A DNA stretch of 64,000 nt from Bifidobacterium saguinibicoloris (GCF_019331725.1 NZ_JAHBBF010000003.1:62001-126000); one strand, 5' to 3'; positions 54,005 through 63,309 are shown, counted from the first letter of the stretch. Made by a program: numbers and translations. The notes: generated by a model from the letters alone, not told the origin.

Positions 54005-55611
54005 TGCTGCTTCTTTTCGTTGGCGTTGGCGTTGCCGAGAGTGAGTGTGGGGAACGACAGGTCCGGAATCTCCAGGTCGTTGCTGGTGGTGGACAGCAGC
54101 GAGAACGGGGCGTCCGTGTGCGCGGCGTGGGCCGCGTGACGGGTCTGCGTCCCCGCGGACGGCGTGGAGGGGGCCGGCGCGGCAGCGGAGGTGACCGTGG
54201 ACGTCGGTGCGGCCGCGGGGGTGGACGTGACGTCGGACGTCGGCAGGCTCCAGGACGGGGAGACGGACGGCGTCGTGGCCGGCGTCACGGACGGCGAGGC
54301 GACGGGGGCCGGCGAGAACGGCGTGTCGGCCGCCTTCGGTGCCTCGTACGCGGGGAACGCCGGCGCGGACGTCACCGGCGCAGGCGTCACAGTCGGGGCG
54401 GCGGCGCGGGACAGCGCGGCGAGCGAGGAATCGGAGGCCTGGGCCGCCGCCGACACGTCGATGGACGTGGTCGGCATGACGGACGGTGCAGGCATGGAAG
54501 GAGCCGGCGCGGACGTCACCGGAATGGGCGTCACGGAGACCGGCCTCGTCGCGGACGCCGTGGGCGTGAACGACGGCGGGACCGCGGCCGGGGCCGTCGC
54601 GGAAGGCTGGACGGACGGGGTCGCCTCCGGAGCGGGCGTGGACGCCGGGATGGGCGATGCGGGCGCCGACGCGAAGGACGGCACGTCGCCCGGCTTCGGC
54701 AGGAACGACGGCGTGGCGGAGGCGGCGGGCTGGACCGACACCGCCGGCGAGGGCGTCTGCGCGGCGGGCGCGGAGAACAGGTGCTGCTCGGCCTGACTCA
54801 GCGCATCGAAGCTTTCGGAGGAGGCCGCCTGGCCGAAGCCCTGGGACGGCTCCTGGACAGGGGCGGCGGGACGCGGGGTCGACGCGGGGAACAGCGGGGC
54901 GACGCCGTCGGCGTTCCGCGCCGGCTCCTCAGCCTTCGCAGCGGAGGCAGGCGCGGCATCCGCGTCGAGGGTGCCGTCCGCGTTGAGGTAGTCGGCGATG
55001 CGTTCGAACGATTCGAGACGGCTGAGCAGTTCCACGCACGAGTTCAGGAAGTAGTCGACCTGGCGCTCGTCGTACCCCTTCTTGCCCTTGCGCTGCGTGA
55101 ACACGGCGTTGGCCACGTACTCGGCCGTGACGTTCTCCAGACCCTTCACGTCCTTGCGGGAGACGCCGTCGAGGTCGAGGTCGGCGGCGCACTTGTCGAC
55201 GATCTGGTCGGTGAGCTTGTCGACCTGCTTGCGGTCGTAGGAGGGGACGCGCGGCTTGCCGGAGCCGAAGCGCTCGCCCGCGCCGCGGTCGGCGTGACGC
55301 GCGATCTCGCGGTACAGCTCCTCGGTCTGCGCCTTCCACGCCACGCGGCCGTGCTGGGAGATCTCCCACGTGGTCTGCTTGTCGACCACGGCGCGTTCGA
55401 GCCGGGCGAGCGCCGCGTCGACCTGCGCGATGACGTATCCGCCGCGCGTCAGGTCGAAGGAGACGTTCTGGATGTCCCGCTGGGTCAGCTGTGCGCCCTC
55501 GCTGTCGTACAGGGCGTGCGCGCGTTCGAGAAACGCGTCGACCTGGGCGGGGTCGTATCCCCACTTGCGCTTGCCCGCCTTGGGAATTCCGGCTTCGGAT
55601 TGCTGCGCCAT
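54001..55611 (-). CDS. DivIVA-domain-like protein with long disordered Ala/Pro/Ser/Thr-rich tail
   Basis: A 536-residue protein. The N-terminal ~210 residues carry two DivIVA-type repeats of the form GYDPAQVDAFLERAHALY (~18-36) and GYDERQVDYFLNSCVELL (~178-195), with a third related piece SYDRKQVDKLTDQIVDKC between. Such repeats in actinobacterial proteins sit near membranes at poles or septa. Residues ~220-500 are low-complexity and probably disordered (many APxS/TP units), followed by a conserved-looking C-terminal EIPDLSFPTLTLGN. It is coupled to dxr by a 4-bp overlap. AGGAGGT precedes ATG 55611. Precise role unknown; cell-wall or polarity function is inferred. Confidence 0.8.
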   Translation of the reverse strand: MAQQSEAGIPKAGKRKWGYDPAQVDAFLERAHALYDSEGAQLTQRDIQNVSFDLTRGGYVIAQVDAALARLERAVVDKQTTWEISQHGRVAWKAQTEELYREIARHADRGAGERFGSGKPRVPSYDRKQVDKLTDQIVDKCAADLDLDGVSRKDVKGLENVTAEYVANAVFTQRKGKKGYDERQVDYFLNSCVELLSRLESFERIADYLNADGTLDADAAPASAAKAEEPARNADGVAPLFPASTPRPAAPVQEPSQGFGQAASSESFDALSQAEQHLFSAPAAQTPSPAVSVQPAASATPSFLPKPGDVPSFASAPASPIPASTPAPEATPSVQPSATAPAAVPPSFTPTASATRPVSVTPIPVTSAPAPSMPAPSVMPTTSIDVSAAAQASDSSLAALSRAAAPTVTPAPVTSAPAFPAYEAPKAADTPFSPAPVASPSVTPATTPSVSPSWSLPTSDVTSTPAAAPTSTVTSAAAPAPSTPSAGTQTRHAAHAAHTDAPFSLLSTTSNDLEIPDLSFPTLTLGNANANEKKQQ

Positions 55612-55832
55612 GGGCTATCAACCTCCTAGAGGAACAAACGGTACTGTGAGCCACCTTACGTGACCGATGCGACGCAATGGTGACATGGGACTGCGAAAAC
55701 ACGGGAAAAGCAGGCTTGATTCCCCACCCGGCACACCGGAACCACTGATTTTCACATAATGCACATATAAGAGAGCGTCGGACATCCTCCGTTTGCCTTC
55801 ACGGCGGTGCCTGCGCTATGGTGTTCCCTTGC

Positions 55833-55906
55833 GGGCGATTAGCTCAGTCGGCTAGAGCGCCACCTTTACACGGTGGATGTCGGGGGTTCGAGCCCCTCAT
55901 CGCCCA
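55833..55906 (+). tRNA. tRNA-Val (anticodon TAC)
   Basis: A 74-nt cloverleaf. Acceptor GGGCGAT pairs with ATCGCCC. The D-arm has TAGCTCAGTCGGCTAGAGC, the anticodon stem CCACC/GGTGG holds loop TTTACAC with anticodon TAC, and the T-arm is GGGGGTTCGAGCCCC. The 3' CCA is not encoded. A terminator hairpin follows. Confidence 0.97.
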
Positions 55907-55931
55907 CGGACGCCCATCGGCGCGCAATGGA

Positions 55932-55966
55932 AAAGGCTTGGAACCCTCACGTGGTTCCAAGCCTTT
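55932..55966 (+). terminator. Terminator after tRNA-Val
   Basis: A perfect 14-bp stem (AAAGGCTTGGAACC and complement) with a 7-nt loop, ending in TTT. Suitable for either strand, since the DUF3052 gene converges from the right. Confidence 0.85.
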
Positions 55967-56000
55967 CGTCGTTCCTGGCCGTTCGATTCCGCCTCGGCCG

Positions 56001-56417
56001 TCAGCGGCCCTTGCCGTAGGCGCGCAGGTGGATGCCGTTCCAATCGGGGCTCACGGTGATCGGCGTGGCCGCGTTCATACCGGCGGTCTTCGCCGCGGAC
56101 TGCACGGTGCTGGAGCTGGCGGCGCCCGGACGTCCCGGCTTGGGGGTGAGCACCCACAGCGGGCCGTCGTCGCCGACCACCGCATACGCGTCGACGATCG
56201 TGTCGGACAGCTCGTCCTCGTCGTCGCCGTCACGCCACCACAGAATCACGCCGTCCACGGCGGAGTCGTAGTCCTCGTCGACGAGGTCCTCGCCGGTGAG
56301 ATCCTCGATCTTCTCTCGGATCGAATCGTCCACGTCGTCATCCCACAGCCATTCCTGCACGATGTCTCCGGGCTTAAAGCCAAATTCCTCAGCGTTCTGC
56401 GATGCGGTTTGATTCAC
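56001..56417 (-). CDS. DUF3052 family protein
   Basis: A 138-residue protein, one of a family confined to actinobacteria and of unknown function. The N-terminal half (AEEFGFKPGDIVQEWLWDDDVDDSIREKIEDLTGEDL) and VDGVILWWRDGDDEDELSDTIVDA are characteristic, followed by the PLWVLTPKPGRPG strand. It is very acidic in the first 90 residues. The GTG at 56417 fits the family N-terminus; the longer frame to 56570 has no family similarity. A TATGGT -10-like hexamer lies close upstream, so the mRNA may be nearly leaderless. Confidence 0.85.
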   Translation of the reverse strand: MNQTASQNAEEFGFKPGDIVQEWLWDDDVDDSIREKIEDLTGEDLVDEDYDSAVDGVILWWRDGDDEDELSDTIVDAYAVVGDDGPLWVLTPKPGRPGAASSSTVQSAAKTAGMNAATPITVSPDWNGIHLRAYGKGR

Positions 56418-56520
56418 AGGACAACACCATACCAACACACGACGAACACACGCGTTAACACGCGATGAATAGTGAGACGTCGCGTCGGGCGGCGCGGACA
56501 ATCGGCCGGACGGGAGCGTA

Positions 56521-57393
56521 TCAGGCCGTGCAGTGCGGCAGGTCCGCGCCCTTCCCCTTGCCGATGGCAACGAGCGCCTCGTACGCCTCGTCGATGGTCG
56601 AGACCTTCACGTCGCGCAGTCCCGCGGGCACGTGGCCCACGACCTCGTCGCAGTTCGAGGCGGGCGCGAGGAACCAGGTGGCGCCGTCGCGTTTCGCACC
56701 GCGCATCTTGAGCCGGATGCCTCCGATGGCCCCGACCTTGCCGGACGCGCTGATGGTGCCGGTGCCGGCGATGGTTTTGCCGCCGGTCTCGTCCTCGGGC
56801 GTGAGCTTGTCGATGAGGCCGAGCGTGTACATCATGCCGGCGGACGGGCCGCCGATGTCGTCCACGTGCATCGTCACGTCGAGCTTCGCGAGCGCGGACC
56901 CGTCGAACCCCTGGGATTTCAGGAACCGTTTGGCGGCCTTGACGGCCTTCTCCTGCGAGGAGGACATCTCCTTGCTCGTCTCCTCGCGGTATTCGCCGGT
57001 GGTCTGCCCGGGGGCCACCACGGCCTCGCGCGGCATGACGGTCCGCGCGGGGTCGAGCAGCGCCCAGACCACCTCCGCGTTGGTCACCGGATAGCCGGGG
57101 ACGCCGTTGGCGGAGACGGTGACGAGCAGCAACCTGCCGGAGTCCTTGTGCGTGGCCGCCCCGGAGACGTCGATGACGTGCTCGGTCCCGCCGTCCACAT
57201 CCACGGTGCCGAGCACGTCGCGCGTGAGGCCGGGCCATTCGGTGGAGTAGGCGCTCGGCAGGCAGAGCGTGACCACGCACAACACTACGGCGCACGCGCC
57301 GGCGAGATACCGCGGCGAACGGGCGCGCAGGTAGCGCGTCACGGCCGCCCCGAGGCCGTCGAGGCGCGCGCGGACCGGTTCGAGAATCGACAT
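56521..57393 (-). CDS. Lon-like S16 peptidase, membrane-anchored (YlbL-like)
   Basis: A 290-residue protein with one N-terminal hydrophobic segment (YLAGACAVVLCVVTLCLP) and a C-terminal Lon proteolytic domain. The dyad is Ser184 in DIGGPSAGMMYTL and Lys229 in VGAIGGIRLKM. Relatives (YlbL type) usually have a PDZ domain of ~80 residues between helix and protease; here this region (~60-150) is only partly PDZ-like, and the protein is ~50 residues shorter than most. The protease would face outside or the membrane interface. Upstream starts at 57402 and 57405 are possible. Confidence 0.87.
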   Translation of the reverse strand: MSILEPVRARLDGLGAAVTRYLRARSPRYLAGACAVVLCVVTLCLPSAYSTEWPGLTRDVLGTVDVDGGTEHVIDVSGAATHKDSGRLLLVTVSANGVPGYPVTNAEVVWALLDPARTVMPREAVVAPGQTTGEYREETSKEMSSSQEKAVKAAKRFLKSQGFDGSALAKLDVTMHVDDIGGPSAGMMYTLGLIDKLTPEDETGGKTIAGTGTISASGKVGAIGGIRLKMRGAKRDGATWFLAPASNCDEVVGHVPAGLRDVKVSTIDEAYEALVAIGKGKGADLPHCTA

Positions 57394-57535
57394 ACCGGGC
57401 ATCATACCAGCGCACGCTTTGCGCGAAACGGGAGCCTCCCCTCCTAAGATGGGAGCAACAAGATGGGAGCGACCGGACGGGGAGCGACCGTCACGCCGGG
57501 ACTCCCGCGGGGTTCCGCTACAGAGAGGCACGAAC

Positions 57536-59278
57536 ATGGACGACAACGCTATCCACGAGTGGCTGATCAAATGCTTCGGCCCGGTACAGGGCGAGCTCGC
57601 CTGGCAGCAGATCTCGCAGCTGCCGGATTCGATTCGCGAGCAGCTCATGAGCCAGGATCCGAGCACGCTGCCGAATCCGGCGGAGGTGCAGCAGATGATG
57701 GCCGCGTTCACCGCCGGCGGGCTCAACACGATGGGCGACATGCGCCAGGTGGTGGAGGATGGCCCCATCAACGTGAAGCTCGCGAAGTCGCTGGCGCTGC
57801 AGCAGGCGAACGCGGACGGCTCGTGGCCCTCGGTCTCCGCGCAGGAGGGCGCGAAGGTGCGCCGCGCGATGAGCGAGGCGAACCTGTGGCTGGACACCGC
57901 GTGCGCGTTCGATCCGGCGCCGGGCGAGCCGAAGGCGCTCACCCGCGCCGGCTGGGTGGAGGACACGTTGGACGCGTGGGCGAAGTTCGCCGCGCCGGTG
58001 GCGGCCTCGATGGGCGAGGCCCTGTCCTCGGTGCTGTCCGAGCGGCTCGGCGGCGCGTTCGACGGCGAGGTCGCGGGCATGTTCGCCGGTCCGGTGCCGA
58101 TTCCGATCCCGGACGGCATGAAGGATCCGAAGCAGCTGCTCAAGCTGCTCGGCAACACGTCGTTCGCGATGCAGCTGGGGCATGCGGCGGGCTCGCTCAG
58201 CCGCGAGGTGCACGGCGGCTTCGACCAGGGCATCGCGCTGTCGTCCAGTCCGGCGGGCGCGCTGGTGGCGCAGAACGTGGAGGAGTACGCGAGGCAGCTG
58301 AACGCCGACGTGTTCGGCGTGAACGGCAAGGACGCGGATGATGCGGACGCGTCGGAGTCCGGTTCCGGCAATCCGATCGGCTTCACGTCGGCGAAGGCGC
58401 CGTCCGACGGCGTTCCGTCCGGTTCGACGGACGCGTCCGATGACGTTCCGTCCAACGCCGACGACGCGCAGGTCAAGGCGCTGTTCGAGGATTTCGCCCG
58501 TCCCGATCCGATTCCGGCCGACGAGGTGATGGCGTTCCTCGCGTTGCGCGAGGTGGCGCACGCGCGTCTCTATTCGGCCGTGCCGTGGCTCATGCCCCGC
58601 TTCGAGGCGTTGATCGGCAAGTATGCGCGCGGCATCTCCATCGACTTGGATGCAATGGAGGAGCAGCTGCGTGACGCTGGCGCGCTCGACCCGGATTCGA
58701 TCTCCGGTGCCGTGAACCTCACCAAGGTGGGCATTCCGGACACGCCGGAGCAGAAGGAGGCGCTCGCGGCGCTCGAATCGCTGCTCGCCATGGTCGAGGG
58801 CTGGGTGGATTGCGTGGTGTGGCGCGCCGGCATGGCCCACATCCCGCACATCGAGCAGCTGCGTGAGATGATCCGCCGCGAGCGCGCGGTGGGAGGCCCG
58901 GCGGAACGCACCTTCGAAAGCCTGTTGGGTCTGGAGCTGCGGCCGAAGCGCATGCGCGAGGCGGCGAACCTGTGGGAGATGACCACCACGGCGGAGGGCG
59001 TGGACGCCCGCGACGCGAAGTGGTCGCATCCGGACCTGCTGCCGGTGCTCGCCGAGGACGGGGCCGGTGCGCAGGGCGGCGCGAACCAGGCGCATCCCGC
59101 CGGGGGCTCCCCCGCCGCGGGTTCCGCGGCCGGCGCCGCGTCCGACGGCACCGATTGGGATGCGGAATTGTCCAAGCTGCTCGGTGAGGACGGCGGCGCC
59201 TCCGATGCGTCCGACGACGCGTCCGGTGACGGCACCGACGGCGACGCCCCGGACGACGGCGCGAAGTCCGGGAACTGA
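57536..59278 (+). CDS. DUF2342 zinc-dependent-metalloprotease-like protein
   Basis: A 580-residue actinobacterial protein. The family core contains LAKSLALQQANADGSWPSVSA, AASMGEALSSVLSERLGG, and the helix AFLALREVAHARLYSAVPWLMPRFEALI, where some relatives have a zinc-site HExxH. Here the motif reads REVAHARL, so one His is visible and metal binding is uncertain. Two hydrophilic insertions (~265-320) and an acidic Ser/Asp/Ala tail are disordered. Its gene is divergent from the Lon-like protease and may share a processing or envelope role. It is not recognised beyond this family. Confidence 0.82.
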   Translation: MDDNAIHEWLIKCFGPVQGELAWQQISQLPDSIREQLMSQDPSTLPNPAEVQQMMAAFTAGGLNTMGDMRQVVEDGPINVKLAKSLALQQANADGSWPSVSAQEGAKVRRAMSEANLWLDTACAFDPAPGEPKALTRAGWVEDTLDAWAKFAAPVAASMGEALSSVLSERLGGAFDGEVAGMFAGPVPIPIPDGMKDPKQLLKLLGNTSFAMQLGHAAGSLSREVHGGFDQGIALSSSPAGALVAQNVEEYARQLNADVFGVNGKDADDADASESGSGNPIGFTSAKAPSDGVPSGSTDASDDVPSNADDAQVKALFEDFARPDPIPADEVMAFLALREVAHARLYSAVPWLMPRFEALIGKYARGISIDLDAMEEQLRDAGALDPDSISGAVNLTKVGIPDTPEQKEALAALESLLAMVEGWVDCVVWRAGMAHIPHIEQLREMIRRERAVGGPAERTFESLLGLELRPKRMREAANLWEMTTTAEGVDARDAKWSHPDLLPVLAEDGAGAQGGANQAHPAGGSPAAGSAAGAASDGTDWDAELSKLLGEDGGASDASDDASGDGTDGDAPDDGAKSGN

Positions 59279-59323
59279 CCCGGGTTCCCGCGCGGGATGG
59301 ACAGGCGCGGAGTGCGCATGACC

Positions 59324-59354
59324 ACGGCGTCGGACGCGATGCGTCCGACGCCGT
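59324..59354. terminator. Terminator between convergent DUF2342 and helicase genes
   Basis: A perfect 14-bp stem (ACGGCGTCGGACGC and complement) with GAT loop, then CCTGTTT. Confidence 0.85.
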
Positions 59355-59360
59355 CCTGTT

Positions 59361-60938
59361 TCAGCTCAGAAAACGGCTGAGCCTGCGCTGCTGCGGCCCC
59401 GAGCCGTCCTTGGATCTGGCGTAGGACATGTGCAGCGTGTCCTCGGCACGCGTGACGGCCACGTACATGAGCCGCCGCTCCTCCTCCAGCGCGTCGCCGG
59501 GGGCCGGCGAGCCATAGGGCATGAGGCCCTCCGAGCATCCGATGACGAACACGTGCTTGAATTCGAGGCCCTTCGAGGCGTGCACGGTGGAGACGGTGAC
59601 GCGGCCCAGCTTCGCCATGACGGCCCTGAGGTCGCCGTCCGCATGACCCGGGGCGCCGGCGGCACCGCCGGCCGCGCGCCGCGCCTCGTCGCGTTCGCGC
59701 AGCGTCTGCGCCATGGCCACGCGCTGCGCGGCGTCCAGGTCGGCCACGGGGGTCGGCCCCGCTCCGCCCGAGTCCCTGCGCACCCGGTATCCGATGCCGA
59801 CGCGCGAGAGCGCGGCGCAGCAGACGGCCTGCTGTGCGTTGATGCGGGTGAGGATCGCACAGTCCGAGGGGTTCACGCCAGAGGAGACGAGCCGCGCGAT
59901 GCGCGCCGCCACGCCGCGGGCCTCGTCAAGGTCGGTCTCGTAGACGGTGCGTTCGACGCGCCGTCCGCCGTCCCGGCCGGAGGAGAGCCGAAGGTATTCG
60001 TGACGGACCGGCGAGGCGGCGAGCACGCGGTTCGCGTAGGAGACAATCTGCGGCGTGGAACGGTAGTCGGTGTTCAGGGAGATGTCCGCCGCGAGCGGCG
60101 CGAACTCGTCGGCGAAGGCGAGCAGGTCGTAGCTGGACGCGCCGGCGAACGAGTAGATGGTCTGCGCCGGGTCCCCCACCACGCACACGTTGCGGTTGTC
60201 CCCCAGCCACAGGCGCATGAGCCGGTGCTGCAGCGGCGAGACGTCCTGGTATTCGTCCACGGTGAGCCAGCCGATGGACCGGCGGATCGGCTCGGTCTCC
60301 TCACCGAACTCCTCGAACACGTGGCAGGCCATGAGCAGGATGTCGTCGAAGTCCATCTCGCCGCGCACGGTCTTCTCCCGCTCGTACGCGTCGTATACGT
60401 CGGCGAACCGCTCGGGCTCGAGCCCTGCGGGACGGCACCGTCCGGTCACGGCCGCCACGCGTTCCACCTGGTCCGGCGCGACCAGGGAGATCTTCGCCCA
60501 GTTGATCTCGTCGCGCACGGCGCGCACGCTCACGTCGTCCTCGTCCAACGTGGGGTCGACGCGGCGCATGGCGCGGGCGGTGACGTCGCGGGGGTCCTCC
60601 GCCAATCGGGGGAACGGCGCCTCGCAGACGTGCGTCCACACGCGGCGCAGCTGGGAGAGCGCCGCCGCGTGGAAGGTGGCGGCGCGCACCCGGTCGCCCA
60701 CGCCGAGGCCGCCCAGCCGCACGCGCATCTCGGCGGCGGCCTTGACGGAGAAGGTGACGGCGAGCACGCGTTCCGGATCCCATGCGCCGCTGGCGCAGGC
60801 GTGGGCGATGCGCCGCGTCACCGTGCGCGTCTTGCCGGCGCCGGCGCCGGCGATGATGCGCACCGGCCCCTCCAACGCCGTGGCGGCGGCCAGCTGCGCC
60901 TCGTCCAATCCCTCCAATGCCACATCCATGGCTCTCAT
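59361..60938 (-). CDS. UvrD/Rep-family superfamily 1 DNA helicase (short form)
   Basis: A 525-residue ATP-dependent helicase. Q motif region LDEAQLAAATALEGPVRIIAGAGAGKT contains Walker A; motif Ia is LAVTFSVKAAAEM; Walker B WLTVDEYQDVSPLQ; motif III VVGDPAQTIYSFAGA; motif IV NTDYRSTPQIV; motif V VTVSTVHASKGLEFKHV; motif VI EERRLMYVAVTRAED. It is shorter than UvrD (~720) and lacks the C-terminal HRDC domain of mycobacterial UvrD2. Part of the 2B domain is reduced. Gly/Ala-rich insert at ~390-430. Starts at 60929, 60938 or 60953 possible. It is divergent from the phosphotransferase gene. Confidence 0.92.
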   Translation of the reverse strand: MRAMDVALEGLDEAQLAAATALEGPVRIIAGAGAGKTRTVTRRIAHACASGAWDPERVLAVTFSVKAAAEMRVRLGGLGVGDRVRAATFHAAALSQLRRVWTHVCEAPFPRLAEDPRDVTARAMRRVDPTLDEDDVSVRAVRDEINWAKISLVAPDQVERVAAVTGRCRPAGLEPERFADVYDAYEREKTVRGEMDFDDILLMACHVFEEFGEETEPIRRSIGWLTVDEYQDVSPLQHRLMRLWLGDNRNVCVVGDPAQTIYSFAGASSYDLLAFADEFAPLAADISLNTDYRSTPQIVSYANRVLAASPVRHEYLRLSSGRDGGRRVERTVYETDLDEARGVAARIARLVSSGVNPSDCAILTRINAQQAVCCAALSRVGIGYRVRRDSGGAGPTPVADLDAAQRVAMAQTLRERDEARRAAGGAAGAPGHADGDLRAVMAKLGRVTVSTVHASKGLEFKHVFVIGCSEGLMPYGSPAPGDALEEERRLMYVAVTRAEDTLHMSYARSKDGSGPQQRRLSRFLS

Positions 60939-61083
60939 TGTGGCAACCGGCATGGCCACATGGCGGGTCCGCCCGCGGGACCGTCGCGGCCTGTCCGGGT
61001 CCGTGCGCGTCCGACCGTCCGCCGGCGTCCGCCGCGACGTGTCCCGCCGCTCGCGCGGGCGTCGTTGTATTAGTGTTGGAAGG

Positions 61084-62922
61084 GTGACTGAACGTAATGA
61101 ACTCATGCTGGCCGCCCTGGCCTCCGCCGCCATGCCGTCCGTCGCCGTCGCCGGCGTGTTCCCCGGCGTGACGCGCACGAACGGCGTCGACCAGGCGCAG
61201 GTCCGGGACGTGACCGGCACGACGTACGACGTGTACGCCTCCGACGACGAGGAGGGGCGCAAGCGGCTCGCCGCGCGCGTGAAGGCCGCAAGGGCGCTGG
61301 CCGACGCGCGCGAGCCGGGCGGGCTCGGCTTCGCGCTCGACCGTGTGGTGGCGTTCGTGCCGGGCACGAACCGCCGCGGCCCCACCGGCGACACCGCCGT
61401 GATGGTGTCGAAGCATCAGGACGGCCGCGAGCGTCCGCTGGACCTGCTCACGCTGGACGACTGCGCGTCGATGGGCACCGCGATCGGCGCCATCCATCGT
61501 CTCAACCCGATGTTCATCGCGAAATCCGGCTATCCGGTGCATGTGACCAGTCAGATCCGCGCGCAGCTCACCGCGTGGATCGCCCGGTTGAAGAACGCCG
61601 GCCACGTGCCGCCGGAGATCACGGCGAGCTGGACGAAGATCATGGGCACCGAGGGCCTGTGGTCGTTCACCACGTGCCTGGTGCACGGTGGGTTCGAGGA
61701 CGGCGACGTGCGCTTCAACGGCTCGACCATCACCGCCGTGAACAACTGGCAGAACATGCAGGTCAACGATCCGGCGCGCGATCTGGCGTGGGTGTTCGCC
61801 AAGCTCGACGAATCGCATCGCAACGCTGTGCTCACTGCATACGGCCGGATGATGGGCAACCGTCTCGACGATCTCATCATGCTCAGGGCCAACCTGTGGG
61901 TGCAGATGGAGCAGGTGGGCGATTTCATCCAGGCGCTGAGCCGCGGAGATTCCGCCAAGATCATCCAGTTCAAGGCGCAGGTGGACCGTCTGGCGCACCA
62001 GCTGGGCATCACCGTGCAGGCGGCGTCCGATCGTCCGGCGGCGAAGCGTCCCGGCTCCGCGCGTCCGGCCGCGGCCGGCGCGGGGAACGCGCCCGGCGCC
62101 GGCGATCCGCCGTCGACAATCACCGTAGGCACGCTGCTCAAGGACGGCGAACGGCGTCGCGCCGAGGCCGGCCGCAACGCCGCGACCGTCGCGAACGTGT
62201 CCGCGAACGCGGACGACCGTACCGGGTCGGCGAACATCGTGGCCGCGGGACGCATCGCGGTGCCGTCCGGCGAGACGGACGACACGAACAACACGCCGAT
62301 CCGGGCGGCCGGCGAGGTCCGCGACGCGGGCACCGGGTCGACGTCGCCGCAGCCGATGCCGCCCTCCTACCCGAACATGCCCGAACCGAACTCGTCGGTG
62401 ACTATCGCGTTCCGCGGCGGTTCCACGACCGCGGACGTGTCGTCCGTCCCGTCGGACGTCGACCCGGACGACACCGGCGAGCGCGACATCAAAGCCGCCG
62501 TGCGCGAGCCCGATCCGGACACGTCGGCCACCATCGTGATCCCGCTGCTGGAACGCGAGGAGCGTGCGCTGCGCGACGCCCGCGCCAGCCTCGAATTCGA
62601 CGACGAGACGTTCGACGAGGTCGTCGCCGTCGACGCTTCCGAAACGTCGGAGCCGTCCGAAACGTCCGAAACGTCGGAATCCGACGGCCGGTCCGCCGCC
62701 GAAACGGAGGACGTCGACCCGGACGACACCGGCGAGGCGCACGTCACGGCGGCCGGTTCCGTCGCCGACGATGCCATCGCCTCCGACGACGCCTCCTCCC
62801 CCGCCGACGACGCCTCCGACGCGGCGACCCCGGACGGACAGGACCCGAACGCCGCAGACACGGAGGACGTCGACCCGGACGACACCGGCGAGGCGCAGGT
62901 CACGGCCACGCCCAACGCGTAA
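61084..62922 (+). CDS. Aminoglycoside-phosphotransferase-fold protein with disordered acidic repeat tail
   Basis: A 612-residue protein. The N-terminal ~330 residues resemble the choline/aminoglycoside kinase fold: CLVHGGFEDGDVRFNG stands where the catalytic HGDLHPxN lies (here His-Gly-Gly..Gly-Asp), and NDPARDLAWVFAKLDE matches the metal-binding/post-catalytic segment. Loss of the catalytic Asp suggests altered or lost kinase activity. From ~340 the sequence is low-complexity, with three identical DVDPDDTGE motifs (27 bp each at 62455, 62710 and 62866) and Thr-rich segments that could be kinase targets. GTG 61084 is the start; TATTAG at ~61068 would make the transcript very short-leadered. 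Function unknown. Confidence 0.82.
   Translation: MTERNELMLAALASAAMPSVAVAGVFPGVTRTNGVDQAQVRDVTGTTYDVYASDDEEGRKRLAARVKAARALADAREPGGLGFALDRVVAFVPGTNRRGPTGDTAVMVSKHQDGRERPLDLLTLDDCASMGTAIGAIHRLNPMFIAKSGYPVHVTSQIRAQLTAWIARLKNAGHVPPEITASWTKIMGTEGLWSFTTCLVHGGFEDGDVRFNGSTITAVNNWQNMQVNDPARDLAWVFAKLDESHRNAVLTAYGRMMGNRLDDLIMLRANLWVQMEQVGDFIQALSRGDSAKIIQFKAQVDRLAHQLGITVQAASDRPAAKRPGSARPAAAGAGNAPGAGDPPSTITVGTLLKDGERRRAEAGRNAATVANVSANADDRTGSANIVAAGRIAVPSGETDDTNNTPIRAAGEVRDAGTGSTSPQPMPPSYPNMPEPNSSVTIAFRGGSTTADVSSVPSDVDPDDTGERDIKAAVREPDPDTSATIVIPLLEREERALRDARASLEFDDETFDEVVAVDASETSEPSETSETSESDGRSAAETEDVDPDDTGEAHVTAAGSVADDAIASDDASSPADDASDAATPDGQDPNAADTEDVDPDDTGEAQVTATPNA
62455..62892 (+). repeat. Three identical 27-bp repeats encoding DVDPDDTGE
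   Basis: GACGTCGACCCGGACGACAC plus CGGCGAG occurs at 62455-62481, 62710-62736 and 62866-62892, in the same reading frame (spacings 255 and 156 bp). The second and third copies share flanking sequence as well (38 bp). They lie inside the phosphotransferase-fold gene. Confidence 0.92.
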
Positions 62923-63026
62923 AACGGCACCGCCCGGACCGGCCGGACGGCCGGCCCGGGCACAATGGAACAATCGGACCGCGGGACCATACGGACCGCG
63001 GACAGGACCACCTACGAAGGAGCAAC

Positions 63027-63251
63027 ATGGACATCGAACTGGGCATCCGCAACGTGGCGCGCACCGTCACCTTCAGCACCGAGGACTCCGCGGACTCGGT
63101 GAACGACACGATCGCCAAGGCCGTGGCCGAGGGCACGCCCATCGCCCTCACCGACGACAAGGGCCGCCGCATCATCGTGCCGGCCGGGGCGCTCGGCTAC
63201 GCCATCGTCGGCTCGGAGACCAAGCACGCCGTCGGCTTCGGCGCCCTGTGA
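63027..63251 (+). CDS. DUF3107 family protein
   Basis: A 74-residue protein with the actinobacterial DUF3107 architecture: MDIELGIRNVARTVTFSTEDSADSVNDTI, then GRRIIVPAGALGYAIVGSETKHAVGFG. These small proteins are usually near helicase/exonuclease genes, as here with the UvrD-like helicase. Function unknown; it may bind ATP or RNA, but there is no evidence in the sequence. GAAGGAG lies upstream of ATG 63027. Confidence 0.88.
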   Translation: MDIELGIRNVARTVTFSTEDSADSVNDTIAKAVAEGTPIALTDDKGRRIIVPAGALGYAIVGSETKHAVGFGAL

Positions 63252-63277
63252 CGGACGACGCGTCGCATCCCATCGAC

Positions 63278-63309
63278 GAAGGCCCCACGGCGCACGCCGC
63301 GGGGCCTTC
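63278..63309. terminator. Terminator between DUF3107 gene and PHP gene
   Basis: GAAGGCCCC / GGGGCCTTC with an inner CGGCG/CGCCG pair around CAC. It separates the convergent DUF3107 (+) and PHP (-) genes. Confidence 0.8.
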
